In this document: piece by piece, positions 6,152 to 8,855 of the stretch
How positions within the stretch are numbered: the first letter of the stretch is position 1
How the letters are laid out: the number at the start of each line of letters is the position of its first letter
From: Aquificaceae bacterium
Lineage (GTDB): Bacteria; Aquificota; Aquificia; Aquificales; Aquificaceae
Length of the DNA: 8,855 nucleotides
Assembly: GCA_015487835.1 (NCBI GenBank)
Contig: WFOY01000058.1
Coordinates: forward strand, 1-8,855
Reading direction: 5' to 3'
Translations under genes and position numbers: made by a program
The notes under the pieces: model-generated
Told to the model about the DNA's origin: nothing
The model's database searches: none
Seen by the model: only the letters and a program-made list of their open reading frames with translations

Positions 6152-6156
6152 CAGAG

Positions 6157-8855
6157 ATGAACATCTCGAGGAGAGGTTTTCTAAAGCTTTCCGCAGGCAG
6201 CCTGGGTGCGGGGCTGGTTGGCGGTCTGGGTTTCGACCTGACCAAGGCCCACGCACGTGTTAGAGACCTAAAGATCGCTAAGGCCAAGGTTACGAAGAGC
6301 ATATGTCCCTACTGCTCCGTCTCGTGCGGAATTCTCGCCTACTCCCTATCGGATGGTGCTATGAACGCCAAGGACAGGATCATCCACATAGAGGGTAACC
6401 CCGACGACCCTATAAACAGGGGGACCCTATGTCCCAAGGGAGCCACCCTGAGGGACTTCGTGAACGCCCCCACTAGGCTCACCAAACCCCTTTACAGACC
6501 CGCAGGGTCCAAGGAGTGGAAGGAGATAAGCTGGGATGAGGCCATAGAGAAGTTCGCAAGGTGGATCAAAGACACGAGGGACAGGACCTTCATCCACAGG
6601 GACAAGGCGGGCAGGGTGGTCAACAGGTGTGACTCGATCATATGGGCCGTGGGTTCACCCCTCGGCAACGAGGAGGGGTGGCTCATGGTCAAGATAGGTA
6701 TTGCCCTTGGGCTTTCCGCACGAGAGACGCAGGCGACTATATGACACGCCCCAACGGTGGCCAGTTTGGCCCCAACCTTCGGCAGAGGTGCGATGACCAA
6801 CAACTGGATAGACATATCTAACTCGGATCTTGTCTTCGTTATGGGAGGCAACCCCGCTGAGAACCACCCCTGCGGCTTCAAGTGGGCTATAAAGGCCCGT
6901 GAGAAGAGGGGAGCCAAGATAATCTGCGTTGACCCCAGGTTCAACAGGACCGCCGCAGTCGCCGACATCTTCGTCCAGATAAGGCCTGGCACAGATATAG
7001 CCTTCCTCGGAGGTCTTATCAACTACGTCCTCCAGAACGAAAAGTATCAGAAGGAGTACGTCAAGATCCACACCACGGCCCCCTTCATAGTCAGGGAGGA
7101 CTTCGGTTTCAAGGACGGCCTCTTCACAGGTTACGACCCCAAGAGGAGGGAGTACGACAAGACCACCTGGGATTACGAGTTCGGCCCCGACGGCTACCCG
7201 AAGATGGACCCCGAGATGAAGCACCCCAGGTGTGTCCTGAACATACTCAAGAAACACTACTCCAGATACACACCCGAGGTGGTCTCCAAGATATGCGGCT
7301 GCTCCAAGGAGGAGTTCCTTAAGGTGGCCGAGGAGGTGGCCAAGTGCGGTTCACCCACCAAGAACATGACGATCCTGTACGCACTCGGTTGGACCCACCA
7401 CTCTTACGGAACCCAGCTCATAAGGACTGCCTGCATGCTCCAGCTGCTCCTCGGCAACATAGGTGTGGCCGGTGGTGGTATAAACGCCCTGAGAGGTCAC
7501 GCCAACGTCCAGGGTATGACAGATCTTGCTGGTCAGAACAAGAACCTCCCCACCTACATAAAGCCTCCCAAGCCCGAAGAGCAGACCCTTGCCCAGCACC
7601 TGAAGAACAGAACGCCCAGGAAGCTCCACCCAACCAGCATGAACTACTGGGCCAACTATCCCAAGTTCTTCATAAGCTTCCTCAAGTGCATGTGGGGTGA
7701 CGCGGCCACCCCTGAGAACGACTTTGCCTACGACTACCTCTACAAACCTGAGGGTGGCTACAACTCCTGGGACAAGTTCATAGACGACATGTACAAGGGC
7801 AAGATAGAGGGCATGGTGACGGCAGCCCTCAACTTCGTGAACAACACACCGAACGCCAAGAAGACGGTGAGGGCCCTTAGGAACCTAAAGTGGATGGTCG
7901 TCTTAGATCCCTTCATGATAGAGACCGCTCAGTTCTGGAAGGCTGAGGGTGTAGATCCGTCAGAGATAAAGACCGAGATCCTGGTCCTCCCAACGGCCAC
8001 CTTCCTCGAGAAGGAGGGGTCGATGACCAACAGCGCCAGGTGGGTAAAGTGGAAGTACAAGGCAACCGACCCACCCGGTGACGCTAAGGACGAGTTCTGG
8101 ATATTCGGCAGGCTGTTCATGAGGCTGAGGGAGCTCTACCAGAAGGAAGGTGGGGCCTTCCCCGATCCGATCCTGAACCTGGTCTGGCCCTACAAGAACC
8201 CCTACTACCCGACCGCTGAGGAGATACTCACCGAGATAAACGGCTACTACACGAGGGACGTGGACGGTCACAAGAAGGGGGAGAGGGTCAGACTCTTCAC
8301 GGATCTCAGGGACGACGGATCCACTGCCTGCGGGGGATGGCTCTACTCTGGTGTGTTCCCGCCCGAGGGCAACCTGGCCAAGAGAACGGACCTTAGCGAT
8401 CCGCTCGGCCTTGGAACCTACCCCAACTACGCCTGGAACTGGCCCGCCAACAGGAGGGTTCTCTACAACAGGGCCTCCGCCGACGCCAAGGGAAGACCCT
8501 GGGACCCCGGAAGACCGCTGCTAAGATGGGACCCTGAGAAGGGAAGGTGGGTAGGAGACACACCCGACACGGCAGCGACCGCCCCTCCCGAGAAGGGTAT
8601 AGGTGCCTTCATCATGCTCCCCGAGGGAAGGGGCAGACTCTTCGCAGCGAAGAGCTACGCCACCTTCAAGGACGGACCGTTACCCGAACACTACGAACCC
8701 TACGAGTCTCCCGTTACCAACATCCTGCATCCGCAGGTTCCCCACAACCCCGTGGCCAAGGTCTACAAGGCGGACATAGATCTCCTCGGAACACCAGACA
8801 AGTTCCCCTATGTGGCAACCACCTACAGGCTTACCGAGCACTATCACTTCTGGAC
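6157..8855 (+). CDS. fdhA: Selenocysteine-containing formate dehydrogenase, FdnG-like catalytic subunit (3' end outside window)
   Basis: This molybdenum or tungsten bis-MGD enzyme oxidises formate to CO2. About 899 codons are visible; FdnG-type subunits have about 1015, so the C-terminus is missing. The opening MNISRRGFLKLSAGSLGAGL is a twin-arginine signal, placing the enzyme on the periplasmic side. The 4Fe-4S cluster ligands are C50, C53, C57 (SICPYCSVSCG) and C92 (LCPKG). TGA at 6742-6744 is residue 196, read as selenocysteine, followed by HAPTVASLAPTFGRGAMTNN. The frame stays open to the window end with continuous FdnG similarity: VMGGNPAENHP, DPRFNRTAAVADIF, YALGWTHHSYGTQLIRT, NRRVLYNRASAD, TTYRLTEHYHFW. 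Sequences recalled for E. coli FdnG match these blocks and the same numbering of Sec196 and the cysteines. Iron-sulfur and membrane cytochrome subunits are expected downstream. fdnG-like naming would be equally valid. Confidence 0.97.
6742..6783 (+). promoter_or_regulatory. UGA selenocysteine codon with bacterial SECIS hairpin
   Basis: Counting the U of UGA as 1, the RNA has GG at 15-16 (6756-6757), an unpaired U17 (6758), GGCC at 18-21 (6759-6762), loop AGUUU (6763-6767), GGCC (6768-6771) and CC (6772-6773). The upper stem is therefore six GC pairs interrupted by the bulged U17. G23 and U24 lie in the loop. In E. coli fdhF the bulged U17 and loop G23/U24 are the bases SelB recognises, and all three are at identical positions here. 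A lower stem GCC (6748-6750) with GGC (6781-6783) is possible. The element lies within the fdhA coding sequence. Confidence 0.9.

Larger units (their letters stand above)
5931..6156. promoter_or_regulatory. AT-rich intergenic control region upstream of fdhA
   Basis: This 226-base gap has no credible gene. Its left half (to about 6020) is strikingly AT-rich against the GC-richer genes on either side. It contains the right arm of the inverted repeat at the lysR stop, a TTTC-N9-GAAA dyad (5956-5972), a perfect 10-bp palindrome ATTTCGAAAT (5979-5988) and runs of A that could serve as UP-element or intrinsically curved DNA. The right half carries a candidate promoter (6092-6121) and the fdhA ribosome site. 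I see no tRNA-Sec here. Confidence 0.6.

Noticed and set aside
6103..6156. Upstream GTG start extending FdhA by 18 residues.
   Set aside because: The extension lies over the candidate promoter and ribosome site and would bury the twin-arginine motif; ATG 6157 has a strong ribosome site.
5931..6156. Possible tRNA-Sec (selC) in the gap before fdhA.
   Set aside because: No acceptor stem, T-loop (TTCRA) or long variable arm could be found, and the left half is far too AT-rich for a thermophile tRNA.
6742..6744. In-frame TGA that would make fdhA a pseudogene or two separate genes.
   Set aside because: The reading frame and FdnG similarity continue without shift on both sides, the TGA falls at Sec196, and a SECIS hairpin follows. 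One selenoprotein gene is the better reading.
7344..7700. 118-codon plus-strand ORF inside fdhA in another frame.
   Set aside because: Low-complexity Arg/Pro/Gln/His-rich translation fully covered by the conserved FdhA frame.

Overview
The window is a compact selenocysteine and formate-oxidation locus from what looks like a thermophilic bacterium. Arginine is encoded very largely by AGG and isoleucine by ATA, genes overlap or nearly touch, and the SelA residues fit the Aquifex aeolicus numbering with a constant +2 offset. I therefore favour Aquificota or a similar deep-branching thermophile. The lineage call is inference, because the window carries no rRNA or other decisive marker.

Layout from left to right. 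On the minus strand lie selA (positions 1-1124, C-terminus outside the window) and, upstream of it with a 4-bp ATGA overlap, a TauE/SafE-type permease gene (1121-2026). A 19-bp divergent gap (2027-2045) separates the permease from a plus-strand pair: a previously uncalled 40-codon lipoprotein-like ORF (2046-2168) and selB (2165-3916), again with an ATGA overlap. selB runs tail-to-tail, with a 4-bp overlap, into a minus-strand gene for a Tat-exported transglutaminase-like protein (3913-4974). A 41-bp divergent gap with a dyad separates this from a LysR-type regulator (5016-5930) that resembles the selenium-metabolism-associated LysR group. A 226-bp AT-rich regulatory region follows. The window ends inside the catalytic subunit of a periplasmic, FdnG-like formate dehydrogenase (6157 to beyond 8855).

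The fdhA gene has an in-frame TGA at 6742-6744, which is Sec196, the same residue number as in E. coli FdnG. The RNA just after it has a SECIS-like hairpin with U17, G23 and U24 at exactly the positions known from E. coli. The genes therefore form a logical unit. SelA makes Sec-tRNA and SelB delivers it to the UGA/SECIS. FdhA is the selenoprotein client. The LysR protein may tune the locus. The permease is a candidate transporter for a selenium or sulfur oxyanion, or for another small anion. selC (tRNA-Sec) and selD are not seen here, and the electron-transfer subunits of the dehydrogenase probably lie just past the right edge.

The least explained parts are the permease in the selA transcription unit, the tiny lipoprotein coupled to selB, the exported transglutaminase-like protein, and the dyads in the two regulatory gaps around lysR.
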